From Thermotogaceae bacterium (GTDB taxonomy: Bacteria > Thermotogota > Thermotogae > Thermotogales > Thermotogaceae), in NCBI GenBank assembly GCA_027038385.1, contig JALVXE010000214.1, forward strand, positions 1 to 5,955: a stretch of 5,955 nucleotides of DNA, given 5' to 3'. The translations under genes were made by a program, and so were the position numbers. Under the pieces are notes generated by a model. The model did not search any database and was not told the origin of the DNA. It worked only from the letters and a program-made list of their open reading frames with translations. Shown in pieces: positions 1 through 5,120 of the stretch (the first letter of the stretch is position 1; each line of letters starts with the position of its first letter).

Positions 1-96
1 GCTATTTTAAGTGGTCGTCAGATCGTATCGAGTGAAGGAAAGATAGATCTCAAGATGAAGCTAAAAGCAGATCTGATCGCTAAAGGGGGTGAGTGA
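1..96 (+). CDS. C-terminal end of an unidentified protein (partial)
   Basis: Frame 1 is open from the first base and ends at a TGA (94-96), giving 31 residues that end in DLKMKLKADLIAKGGE. The start lies outside the window. The visible tail is rich in Lys and alternates polar and hydrophobic residues (IDLKMKLKADLIA), as a beta strand would. Its last codons carry the ribosome binding site of the next gene, whose preferred ATG lies 2 nt past the stop, so the two are probably co-transcribed and translationally coupled. I do not recognise the family from so short a piece. A spurious open frame is possible, but the tight junction with a strong ribosome binding site makes a real gene end more likely. 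Confidence 0.6.
   Translation, partial: AILSGRQIVSSEGKIDLKMKLKADLIAKGGE
84..92 (+). promoter_or_regulatory. Ribosome binding site deciding the start of the beta-barrel gene
   Basis: AGGGGGTGA matches the AGGAGGTGA ideal at 8 of 9 positions. It leaves 9 nt between its GGGGG core and the ATG at 99, but only 3 nt to the in-frame GTG at 93. This favours ATG 99. The site lies within the 3' end of the preceding gene. Confidence 0.65.
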
Positions 97-98
97 AG

Positions 99-1307
99 AT
101 GAAGAAGCTTCTGATGATCCTCTTGGTCCCCGCCATCTACTTTGGATTCAGCAGCTCGCTGTGGTTTGAGAACCCGGTGATGATGCTCAGCAGTCCGAGG
201 AAATACGTAGATCTATCCGATTTTCAGATGAGCATCAGTCTAGATCAAAATCTGTTCTCGATAAAGGACATCACGACGATGGCAGAAGGTTCCAAAGTGG
301 TTTTGGACAAGTCAAAGCTGGATCTGATGAAAAGTGGGTTCAGACTCTCACCAGTTGTATCGATGAACGAATACTTGGGAATGGGATTTGGATCTTTAAG
401 ACTTGGTGCAATTGCGAACTTGGAGAACAACATCTCTTTGTACCTGCCGTACGAGCTAATGGAGGTTCTATTTGGAAAAGTTGAAATGAACAAAACAAAG
501 GAATCCACATTTAACATATTCAACGGAGGGCTTGTTGCAAAAGCCGGACTCAATTTGAGCTTTGAAACAGGAAACAATCTGAAATTTGGGATTTCCGGGG
601 GAATATACGTTCCAACACTGTGGTTTGATAAGAACTCCAAAGCTCACTTCCTTTACAGATCTGATGAGAATACGGCAACCGTCGAAATGAAGATAAACGG
701 TGATGTAAGACTTCTCAGTGCGTTACCAAATTTAGAAAACATGGAGAACTTGGACACCAGTGAACTCGTCAACAGTGCTGGGTATTACCTAAGCGTAGGA
801 GCTGGTGCGAACTTCGGGAATCTGGAAGTAGCAGCAGGGGTGAACGACATATCACTAAAGCCTGCAAATTTATCTTATGAGGGATATTCGAGGGTGAGCT
901 TTGAAGCAAGCCTTGTAAATCTAAAGTTCAATCAAAGTGGGCCGATCGTGGAAAAACCTGAGAAATTCACGAAACTTAGGGATCCTGAAAAAGCCTCGAT
1001 ACCGATGAAACTCTTCGCCGCTGCAGAGTACAAGATTTCCTTTGTAAGCATCGCGGCTCATTTTGAATCTACCACAGATTTCAAAGACAAAGAATACGGG
1101 GCCTATGTCGACCTGGCCAACATCCTCTGGCTTGACTTAACAAATACTGGCCCAGCTTGGAAAAAGGCACTTGGCTTGAATCTGGACCTCAGAATTTTAA
1201 GAATGTCAGCATCCGTTGGTGTAATAGACTACGCTGGACTTTTCAATTTCGACAGATCTAAGATGACAGGGCTTACAGTATCTGCCGGATTTGGAATAGG
1301 ATTCTAA
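99..1307 (+). CDS. Exported putative outer-membrane beta-barrel protein
   Basis: 402 residues from ATG 99; an in-frame GTG at 93 would add two residues but sits too close to the ribosome binding site. The N-terminus is a signal peptide: MKK, a hydrophobic core (about 4-17) and a small-residue stretch FGFSSS before LWFENP. No cysteine is present. The rest is glycine-rich with many alternating polar/hydrophobic strands (around 98-120, 143-175, 226-250, 302-325 and 356-402). It ends in GLTVSAGFGIGF, where every second residue is hydrophobic and the last is Phe, which is the usual C-terminal signal of barrels inserted by BamA/Omp85. I infer a barrel in the outer membrane (the toga, if this is a Thermotoga). 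Porin, transporter or structural roles cannot be told apart, and no named family was recognised with confidence. It follows the upstream gene by 2 nt and is closed by a strong terminator. Confidence 0.8.
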   Translation: MKKLLMILLVPAIYFGFSSSLWFENPVMMLSSPRKYVDLSDFQMSISLDQNLFSIKDITTMAEGSKVVLDKSKLDLMKSGFRLSPVVSMNEYLGMGFGSLRLGAIANLENNISLYLPYELMEVLFGKVEMNKTKESTFNIFNGGLVAKAGLNLSFETGNNLKFGISGGIYVPTLWFDKNSKAHFLYRSDENTATVEMKINGDVRLLSALPNLENMENLDTSELVNSAGYYLSVGAGANFGNLEVAAGVNDISLKPANLSYEGYSRVSFEASLVNLKFNQSGPIVEKPEKFTKLRDPEKASIPMKLFAAAEYKISFVSIAAHFESTTDFKDKEYGAYVDLANILWLDLTNTGPAWKKALGLNLDLRILRMSASVGVIDYAGLFNFDRSKMTGLTVSAGFGIGF

Positions 1308-1322
1308 GCTTGACGAAATGAG

Positions 1323-1351
1323 AAAGAGGGGCTGAAAAGGCCCCTCTTTTT
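1323..1351 (+). terminator. Rho-independent terminator after the beta-barrel gene
   Basis: AAAGAGGGGC (1323-1332) pairs perfectly over 10 bp with GCCCCTCTTT (1340-1349) around a 7-nt loop, TGAAAAG, and runs into a five-T tract (1347-1351). It begins 16 nt past the stop codon of the beta-barrel gene. The reverse strand has only a broken T tract, and no gene ends there, so it acts on + strand transcripts. The next gene's ribosome binding site starts only 6 nt beyond the T tract. Confidence 0.9.
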
Positions 1352-1356
1352 CGTGT

Positions 1357-1364
1357 GGAGGTGA
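1357..1364 (+). promoter_or_regulatory. Ribosome binding site of the DUF77 gene
   Basis: GGAGGTGA is a perfect anti-16S match with 8 nt between the GGAGG core and the GTG at 1370. It rules out the earlier in-frame GTG at 1355, which lies upstream of the site, and the GTG at 1361, which lies within it. This gives a 95-residue protein. Confidence 0.85.
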
Positions 1365-1369
1365 TCTGC

Positions 1370-1657
1370 GTGTACACGGCTAGCTTTCAGATCGTTCCCA
1401 TAAAGATAGAAAACTTGGAATACATCATCGATGAAGTGATCGAGATTATAAAGAGCTCTGGATTGAAATATGAAGTGAACGCCCATTCAACGGTTGTGGA
1501 AGGGGATTTAGAAGAGCTTTTAGAGCTTCAATCTGAGATAATAAAAGAATGCGAGAAGGTGAGCGAAAGATGTGTTTTCACATTCCAGATAGATATCAAG
1601 CGTGGTGGAGTGAAGATGGATGAAAAGGTCAGAAAGTACAGGATGGAACCCAGATGA
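1370..1657 (+). CDS. MTH1187/YkoF-family (DUF77) thiamine-binding-type protein
   Basis: 95 residues from GTG 1370, chosen because a perfect ribosome binding site lies 8 nt upstream. The length and pattern fit the MTH1187/YkoF-like family (DUF77, Thiamine_BP): a first beta strand TASFQIVPIK (3-12), helix ENLEYIIDEVIEIIKSSG (14-31), the family signature GLKYEV...STVVEGDLEEL (31-50), a second helix (about 50-67), then strand RCVFTFQIDIKRGG (67-80) and the usual ending EEKV-x-KYR, here DEKVRKYR (84-91). Members have ferredoxin-like folds, form oligomers and are cytoplasmic; YkoF binds thiamine, while ligands of single-domain members are less certain. Direct transport is unlikely since there is no membrane segment. 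It overlaps the following methyltransferase by 38 nt and lies just after a terminator, so it needs its own promoter or read-through. Confidence 0.85.
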   Translation: MYTASFQIVPIKIENLEYIIDEVIEIIKSSGLKYEVNAHSTVVEGDLEELLELQSEIIKECEKVSERCVFTFQIDIKRGGVKMDEKVRKYRMEPR

Positions 1658-2237
1658 GTACGATTCCTGGTACGAAAAAGAACCTGGAAAGACTATCGAT
1701 CTCATAGAGACCGAGTGTGCTCTGTCCCTTCTTCTTCCCGTAAGAGGGAAGAAGATTCTGGATGTCGGATGTGGCACGGGAAATTTCACCAAGAAACTCT
1801 CGTGTCTCGGGTACGATGTCGTCGGGGTAGATCCAAGCGATGGGATGATGGAAAAAGCCTTGAAGAAAGGCCTGAGGTGCGTCAAAGGATATGCAGAAGA
1901 AATACCATTTGATGATAAAACTTTCGATGCCGTGATATCAGTGGCTGCGATAGAATTTTTTCAAGATAGAAAAAAAGCTATCAAAGAGATGCTCAGAATT
2001 GCCAAGATGGGCGGAAAGATAGTGATCTGCTTTATAACAGGGTCTTGGGAAAAGTACTACAAATCTAAGGGAAGCGGGGTTTTATCGAAGGCAGATTTTC
2101 CAAAGGTCGAAGAGTTTCTCTCGCTTGCAAAAGAAGTTAAATTCTGTTTGAGATCAAATCCAAGTGAATATGTGAGCTTTTCGAACGAATACAGAAAAAA
2201 AGAAGCGGGGTTTGCATGTGTCCTCATAGAGAAATGA
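1620..2237 (+). CDS. Class I SAM-dependent methyltransferase
   Basis: 205 residues from ATG 1620, with GGAG (1607-1610) 9 nt upstream. The Rossmann-type SAM fold is clear: motif I KILDVGCGTG (45-54); acidic Asp71 ending strand 2 (VVGVDPSDGM), expected to bind the ribose hydroxyls; GYAEEIPFDDKTFDAVISV (90-108) covering the adenine-binding region and strand 4; and EMLRIAKMGGKIVICF (123-138). The N-terminal EYDSWYEKEPG (13-23) resembles the entry region of the UbiE/Methyltransf_11 group. The substrate cannot be read from the sequence; small molecules are typical for this group, but quinone methylation should not be assumed. Its start lies within the DUF77 gene (38-nt overlap), implying one transcript and probable translational coupling. 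Its 3' end overlaps the convergent prepilin peptidase gene by 14 nt. Confidence 0.88.
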   Translation: MKRSESTGWNPDEYDSWYEKEPGKTIDLIETECALSLLLPVRGKKILDVGCGTGNFTKKLSCLGYDVVGVDPSDGMMEKALKKGLRCVKGYAEEIPFDDKTFDAVISVAAIEFFQDRKKAIKEMLRIAKMGGKIVICFITGSWEKYYKSKGSGVLSKADFPKVEEFLSLAKEVKFCLRSNPSEYVSFSNEYRKKEAGFACVLIEK

Positions 2238-2937
2238 CCCTTATGACGACCCCTGTGGCTATTCCCATTGCGAGGAAAGGCCCAAAAGGTATCGTCTTCC
2301 CAAGTTTAAGCCCTTTATAGACAAGTAGCGAATATACAAGGCCTCCCACCGCGGCTATGAGTATAGCGATATCGAGCGTGAAAAAGTCGAGCGAAACACT
2401 TCCGGCCCCTATCATCAAGACATCTCCCATTCCCATTCCTTTTTTCAAAAGACTGAAGATTAAGAATATCCCCACACTTATTCCAGCACTTATAAGACCG
2501 ATCACGATGGAGTGAACTCTCCAGGCAAATAAGAACGAGAATATCAAAAGAGATATGTTCAAAGAATCGTGTATCCCCATGTATTCAAGGTCCATAAAGG
2601 ATATCGCTATAAGAGCCGAAAAGATTCCGAAAAGAGAAACAAGAACCACTAGATCACTTGTAAGGTAAGTAGCGAGTATGTATGTAGCTGTGTTTAAAAT
2701 CTCTACAAGCAGGTATCTCAGTGGTATCTTCGCCCCGCAGTAGCGACACCTTCCCTTCAAATAGATATAGCTTATTATCGGGATGTTGTCCTTCCAAGAC
2801 AACCTGTGTTTGCAGACAGGACAAAACGAATAAGGAGGGTCCCACAGCTTGAGACCCTCCTTAGGCAACCTGTATACGACTACGTTCAAGAAACTCCCTA
2901 TAACCGCACCGAGCACTCCACTTACGATATACCACAC
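2224..2937 (-). CDS. pilD: Type 4 prepilin peptidase / N-methyltransferase (PilD/ComC family)
   Basis: 237 residues from a GTG start; an in-frame TGA directly precedes it, so no earlier start exists, and GAGGAGG lies 10 nt upstream. An integral inner-membrane aspartic protease (A24A) that cleaves the leader of type IV pilin-like precursors and, in bifunctional members, methylates the new N-terminus. Visible features are: GSFLNVVVYRLP (14-25); the cytoplasmic zinc-type tetracysteine loop C39-x2-C42 and C64-x2-C67 of bifunctional enzymes; RYLLVEI (74-80); the first catalytic Asp116 in MDLEYMGIHD; the second, Asp172, in the GMGD motif (169-172); IPFGPFLAMG (216-225); and about six to eight hydrophobic segments. 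The length is normal and no key residue is missing. It is the last gene of the - strand cluster, overlapping the TPR gene by 16 nt. The symbol is the generic family name. A strong inverted repeat lies within codons about 25-36. Confidence 0.95.
   Translation of the reverse strand: MWYIVSGVLGAVIGSFLNVVVYRLPKEGLKLWDPPYSFCPVCKHRLSWKDNIPIISYIYLKGRCRYCGAKIPLRYLLVEILNTATYILATYLTSDLVVLVSLFGIFSALIAISFMDLEYMGIHDSLNISLLIFSFLFAWRVHSIVIGLISAGISVGIFLIFSLLKKGMGMGDVLMIGAGSVSLDFFTLDIAILIAAVGGLVYSLLVYKGLKLGKTIPFGPFLAMGIATGVVIRVISL
2831..2863 (-). repeat. Intragenic 11-bp perfect inverted repeat in the prepilin peptidase gene
   Basis: TAAGGAGGGTC (2831-2841) is the exact reverse complement of GACCCTCCTTA (2853-2863), with an 11-nt loop. 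In the - strand mRNA it falls in the codons for PKEGLKLWDPPY. The 5' arm contains AAGGAGG, a strong Shine-Dalgarno-like sequence, and the hairpin is followed by a broken T-rich run (TTATTCGTTTT, the first bases belonging to the stem). This could be an mRNA structure that slows ribosomes or an attenuator, or it could be chance; the sequence alone does not decide. Confidence 0.6.
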
Positions 2938-3995
2938 TCAGCCATTTCCTCCTCACTCAGAAACTCCCCGAATAGTTCTTTTTTACCGTAGTAATACCAG
3001 ACGTTGTTATCCTTTATCTCATCGATTATTTCCTTGGCTTTGTCTTTCATGCCGAGCTTTATGTAGGGAACTATGAGAAGGAGTTTTATATGGGTGTTGA
3101 GTTTCGTGGTGCTGAGTTTTTCTTCCAGAACCTCCATGACCCTCTCGTACTCACCCCTTCTGAGAAGTACTTTCGCCCACACCTCAACGTCGTTGCTGTA
3201 TTTCGGTTTTATAGAGGCTATCCTGTCTTCTACTTCCTTGGCTTTGTCCTCTTTCCCAATCTTCTCGTATATCTCTTTCATCTCGTACAGGGCTAAAACG
3301 CTGTCTGGATCTCTGTGAAGGAGCCTTGAAAGGGTGTTTATGGCTTTCTGATGGTTTTCGAGCTTCTCGTAGGCTTCCGCCAGCATGAAGTAGGTGAGTT
3401 TATTCTCGGGAGCCTTCTCTATTTCTTTTTCCCAATAATAAGCAGCTTTTTCATAATCACCCAAGTTGTAATACCCTTCCCCCAGGGAAGAATAGGCTTC
3501 TATGAGCCACGGGTCTATGTCTATTGCCTTGTCCAGGTAAACGAGCCCCTCTTCAATCCTTCCCTGCTCCACCAGCAGGGATCCTTTAAGCTCGTAAGCT
3601 GGAGCATAGTGAGGGTCGAAGTCGAGCATGAAGCTTATTATCTCGTATGCCGTGTCGTACAGGCCTCTGTCCGCATAATCAATCGCCACGTCGTAAAGAC
3701 CGTTCAGCGATATGTGGTTCATGTTAGAGACGTTTATATCCACCTCATCCAACCACTCTTTTAGCTCGGGAAAAGACACCGGGTTGTAGACTTCTTCACC
3801 AAGGTGTACAAGATTTTCCTCGATCTTCTTGCACGTCTCGATCTCAGCTTTCATGATCTCGTTCTTTCCCAGATCCTCTTCCATTGCCTCCCAGTCGCCC
3901 TCATAAAACAGATCCCTGATTATTATCGCCAGAGGTGTGTTCAAAGTTATCGTAACCTCAAAGGATTCGTCTTTGACTTTCACGAGCTCTCTCAC
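2922..3995 (-). CDS. Cytoplasmic tetratricopeptide repeat (TPR) protein
   Basis: 357 residues from GTG 3995, with a GGAGG core 7 nt upstream that begins right at the stop of the DegV gene. Residues 1-95 are acidic and not recognised. From about 98 onward TPR units of 34 residues follow: 98-131, 132-165 (PAYELKGSLLVEQGRIEEG), 166-199 (EAYSSLGEGYYNLGDYEKAA), 200-233 (TYFMLAEAYEKLENHQKAI) and 234-265. More degenerate helices (about 270-330) probably extend the array. The aligned small residues and the D-P/A-P turns between repeats (FDPHYAP, IDPWL, KAPEN, RDPDS) support this. TPR arrays are protein-binding scaffolds. No signal peptide, lipobox or membrane segment is seen, so it is not a PilF/PilW-type pilotin by sequence. 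The 16-nt overlap with the prepilin peptidase suggests coupled translation, but a shared function is inference. Confidence 0.9.
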   Translation of the reverse strand: MRELVKVKDESFEVTITLNTPLAIIIRDLFYEGDWEAMEEDLGKNEIMKAEIETCKKIEENLVHLGEEVYNPVSFPELKEWLDEVDINVSNMNHISLNGLYDVAIDYADRGLYDTAYEIISFMLDFDPHYAPAYELKGSLLVEQGRIEEGLVYLDKAIDIDPWLIEAYSSLGEGYYNLGDYEKAAYYWEKEIEKAPENKLTYFMLAEAYEKLENHQKAINTLSRLLHRDPDSVLALYEMKEIYEKIGKEDKAKEVEDRIASIKPKYSNDVEVWAKVLLRRGEYERVMEVLEEKLSTTKLNTHIKLLLIVPYIKLGMKDKAKEIIDEIKDNNVWYYYGKKELFGEFLSEEEMAECGIS

Positions 3996-4001
3996 CCTAT
4001 C

Positions 4002-4009
4002 CCCTCCTC
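4002..4009 (-). promoter_or_regulatory. Ribosome binding site of the TPR gene overlapping the DegV stop codon
   Basis: On the - strand GAGGAGGG begins inside the TGA of the DegV gene and leaves 7 nt between its GGAGG core and GTG 3995. A ribosome finishing DegV covers this site, so the two genes are probably coupled in translation. Confidence 0.75.
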
Positions 4010-4859
4010 AAAGAACGTATATGCTGCATCCAAAGACGTTCGGTCCCGTGTGCGAAGCCACTGTCGGTGAAACCCTTATCTCTCCAAATTTTACAACTTT
4101 GTCTCCCAAAACTTCAAAGATTTTCTCTTTTATACTCATCGCCCTTTCCTTCATATCATCAGTTCCCCATCCGACTAACAGTTCTATTTTTCTCCCGTTC
4201 GCAAAATCGATGATGTTCTTCACCATTTTGTCTATTACCCTCTTTCTTCCTCTAACCTTTCCAAGAGGTGAAACTTCACCCTCCCCGTCCACGGTCAGTA
4301 TGGGAAGGATGTTCATCAAGGTTCCTATGAGTCCCCTGGCTTTTCCTATTCTACCGTTGTTTATGAGAAATCTCAAAGAAGAGACGCTGAATTGAAGAAG
4401 CATCCTCCTCCTTATTTCCCAGAACTTCTTTTCGAGCTCTTCAAAAGAGGCGCCATTTTCAAAGAGTTCTATCATCTTCGAATTGACTATCCCAGCTCCA
4501 ACGGATACAGACCTAACATCAAAGGCCTTTATCTTCAGTTTCACTTTGTCCAGAATCCTTCTGAAGGATTGCCAAAACCCACTCATTTTCTCCGGAAGAT
4601 GGAGCGCGAGGACTTCTTCCACACCTTCCTCTTCCAATTCTCTGTATATATTCAACGTCTCCTCAGGTGGAGGATATGAAGTTCTCAAATTCATAGTCTT
4701 AGAGGCTATCTCGTAATACTCCTCTTTAGATATAGTCTTTCCGTCAAGATATTCCTTGTCATCTATGTACACCCTGAAGTGCACCACCTTCACCGGGAGT
4801 GACGTTTCAAAGTAAGGTGGAATATCCGCCAAGCTGTCTATAACAACCGCTCTTTTCAT
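4008..4859 (-). CDS. DegV family fatty-acid-binding protein
   Basis: 283 residues, the usual size for the family. DegV proteins bind a single fatty acid; in Firmicutes such proteins (FakB) present it to the kinase FakA for phosphorylation. Seen here: an N-terminal strand with IDSLADIP (7-14, cf. D(S/T)-x-DLP); the RVYIDDKEYLDGKTIS region (29-44); RTSYPPPEE (59-67), matching the TSQPSP box; MSGFWQSF (92-99), matching the SGTYQSA box; FDVRSVSVGAGI (113-124); LINNGRIGKA (165-174); and HTGPNVFG (270-277), matching HTGPGALG. The lipid-contacting Thr60/Ser61, Ser93 and His270 appear conserved, but several box residues differ from consensus (Q to Y, TY to FW, G to N). Its ATG overlaps the atpC stop as TGATG, with GAGGTGAT 7 nt upstream. 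I see no FakA-like kinase in the window. Confidence 0.92.
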   Translation of the reverse strand: MKRAVVIDSLADIPPYFETSLPVKVVHFRVYIDDKEYLDGKTISKEEYYEIASKTMNLRTSYPPPEETLNIYRELEEEGVEEVLALHLPEKMSGFWQSFRRILDKVKLKIKAFDVRSVSVGAGIVNSKMIELFENGASFEELEKKFWEIRRRMLLQFSVSSLRFLINNGRIGKARGLIGTLMNILPILTVDGEGEVSPLGKVRGRKRVIDKMVKNIIDFANGRKIELLVGWGTDDMKERAMSIKEKIFEVLGDKVVKFGEIRVSPTVASHTGPNVFGCSIYVL

Positions 4860-4870
4860 CAGATCACCTC
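4859..4870 (-). promoter_or_regulatory. atpC-DegV translational coupling junction
   Basis: On the - strand GAGGTGAT (4870-4863) lies in the last codons of atpC, and TGATG shares one base between the atpC stop and the DegV start. This is the standard layout for stop-start reinitiation, tying DegV output to translation of the ATP synthase message. Confidence 0.8.
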
Positions 4871-5119
4871 TTGTATTATGTTAGAAGTGAGGACGACAAC
4901 TCTCTCTCCATCACAGTACAGAAATCCTCCCTCGACGCCTATCTTTTCTCTCTCCCCACCATCCGCAACCTCAACCTCACTAACTGCAAGGTGCACTATT
5001 ATGGGGGCTCTCCTCGGGAGAACTCCCATAGCTCCTTCAACTGTCCTGAAGTTTACTATGTCCCCATCCTTCTCGAAAACCTTTCCTTTGGGTGTGAAAA
5101 CTTGGAGTTTTATCTTCAC
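4859..5119 (-). CDS. atpC: F-type ATP synthase epsilon subunit, short form
   Basis: 86 residues from GTG 5119, one base after the atpD stop; the in-phase ATG nearby reads directly into a stop, so GTG is the start. Epsilon sits in the central stalk with gamma and couples rotation to the c-ring. The N-terminal beta-sandwich is complete: KIKLQVFTPKGKVFEKDGDIV (2-22), the hallmark GAMGVLPRRAPI (29-40, cf. GILPxHAPL), and GGFLYCDGERVVVLTS (64-79). The protein then stops after NIIQEVI. Typical epsilon subunits run to about 130-140 residues with a two-helix C-terminal domain that inhibits ATP hydrolysis; here that domain is absent. The stop is followed at once by the DegV start, so it looks like a natural short form, as in green sulfur bacteria, rather than a fresh truncation. 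The identity is secure from motif and position next to atpD. Confidence 0.95.
   Translation of the reverse strand: MKIKLQVFTPKGKVFEKDGDIVNFRTVEGAMGVLPRRAPIIVHLAVSEVEVADGGEREKIGVEGGFLYCDGERVVVLTSNIIQEVI
5000..5030 (-). repeat. Intragenic hairpin in atpC
   Basis: On the - strand mRNA TATGGG (5030-5025) pairs with CCCATA (5005-5000). After one A-C mismatch, seven more pairs (one G-U) lead to UCUCC paired with GGAGA around the 3-nt loop CGA. It lies over the codons for the conserved GVLPRRAPI motif, so the sequence is largely constrained by protein and the structure may be incidental. Confidence 0.5.
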
Positions 5120-5120
5120 A

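Noticed and set aside
93..98. GTG at 93 as start of the beta-barrel gene
   Set aside because: It would give a GTGA overlap with the upstream stop, but lies only 3 nt from the ribosome binding core; ATG 99 has normal spacing. The difference is only two residues.
245..640. 131-codon open frame on the - strand opposite the beta-barrel gene
   Set aside because: It lies fully antisense to a well-supported exported protein, has no ribosome binding site of note and shows no family motif.
1310..1338. TTGACG followed 17 nt later by TGAAAA as a promoter for the DUF77 gene
   Set aside because: The -10 match is poor and lies inside the terminator loop; not enough to call a promoter.
2654..2845. 63-codon frame inside pilD on the same strand, with AAGGAGG 10 nt before its GTG
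   Set aside because: The Shine-Dalgarno-like sequence is tempting, but the product (Cys, Gln and Leu rich) resembles nothing and the frame sits entirely inside conserved peptidase codons.
3561..3581. 8-bp inverted repeat (TCCCTGCT / AGCAGGGA, 5-nt loop) in the TPR gene
   Set aside because: Perfect but short, in the middle of coding sequence with no T tract or other signal; chance is a sufficient explanation.
3937..4395. 152-codon + strand frame across the DegV and TPR genes
   Set aside because: Low-complexity Ser/Thr/Pro/Phe composition typical of antisense reading of Lys/Glu-rich genes; the opposite strand has clear families.
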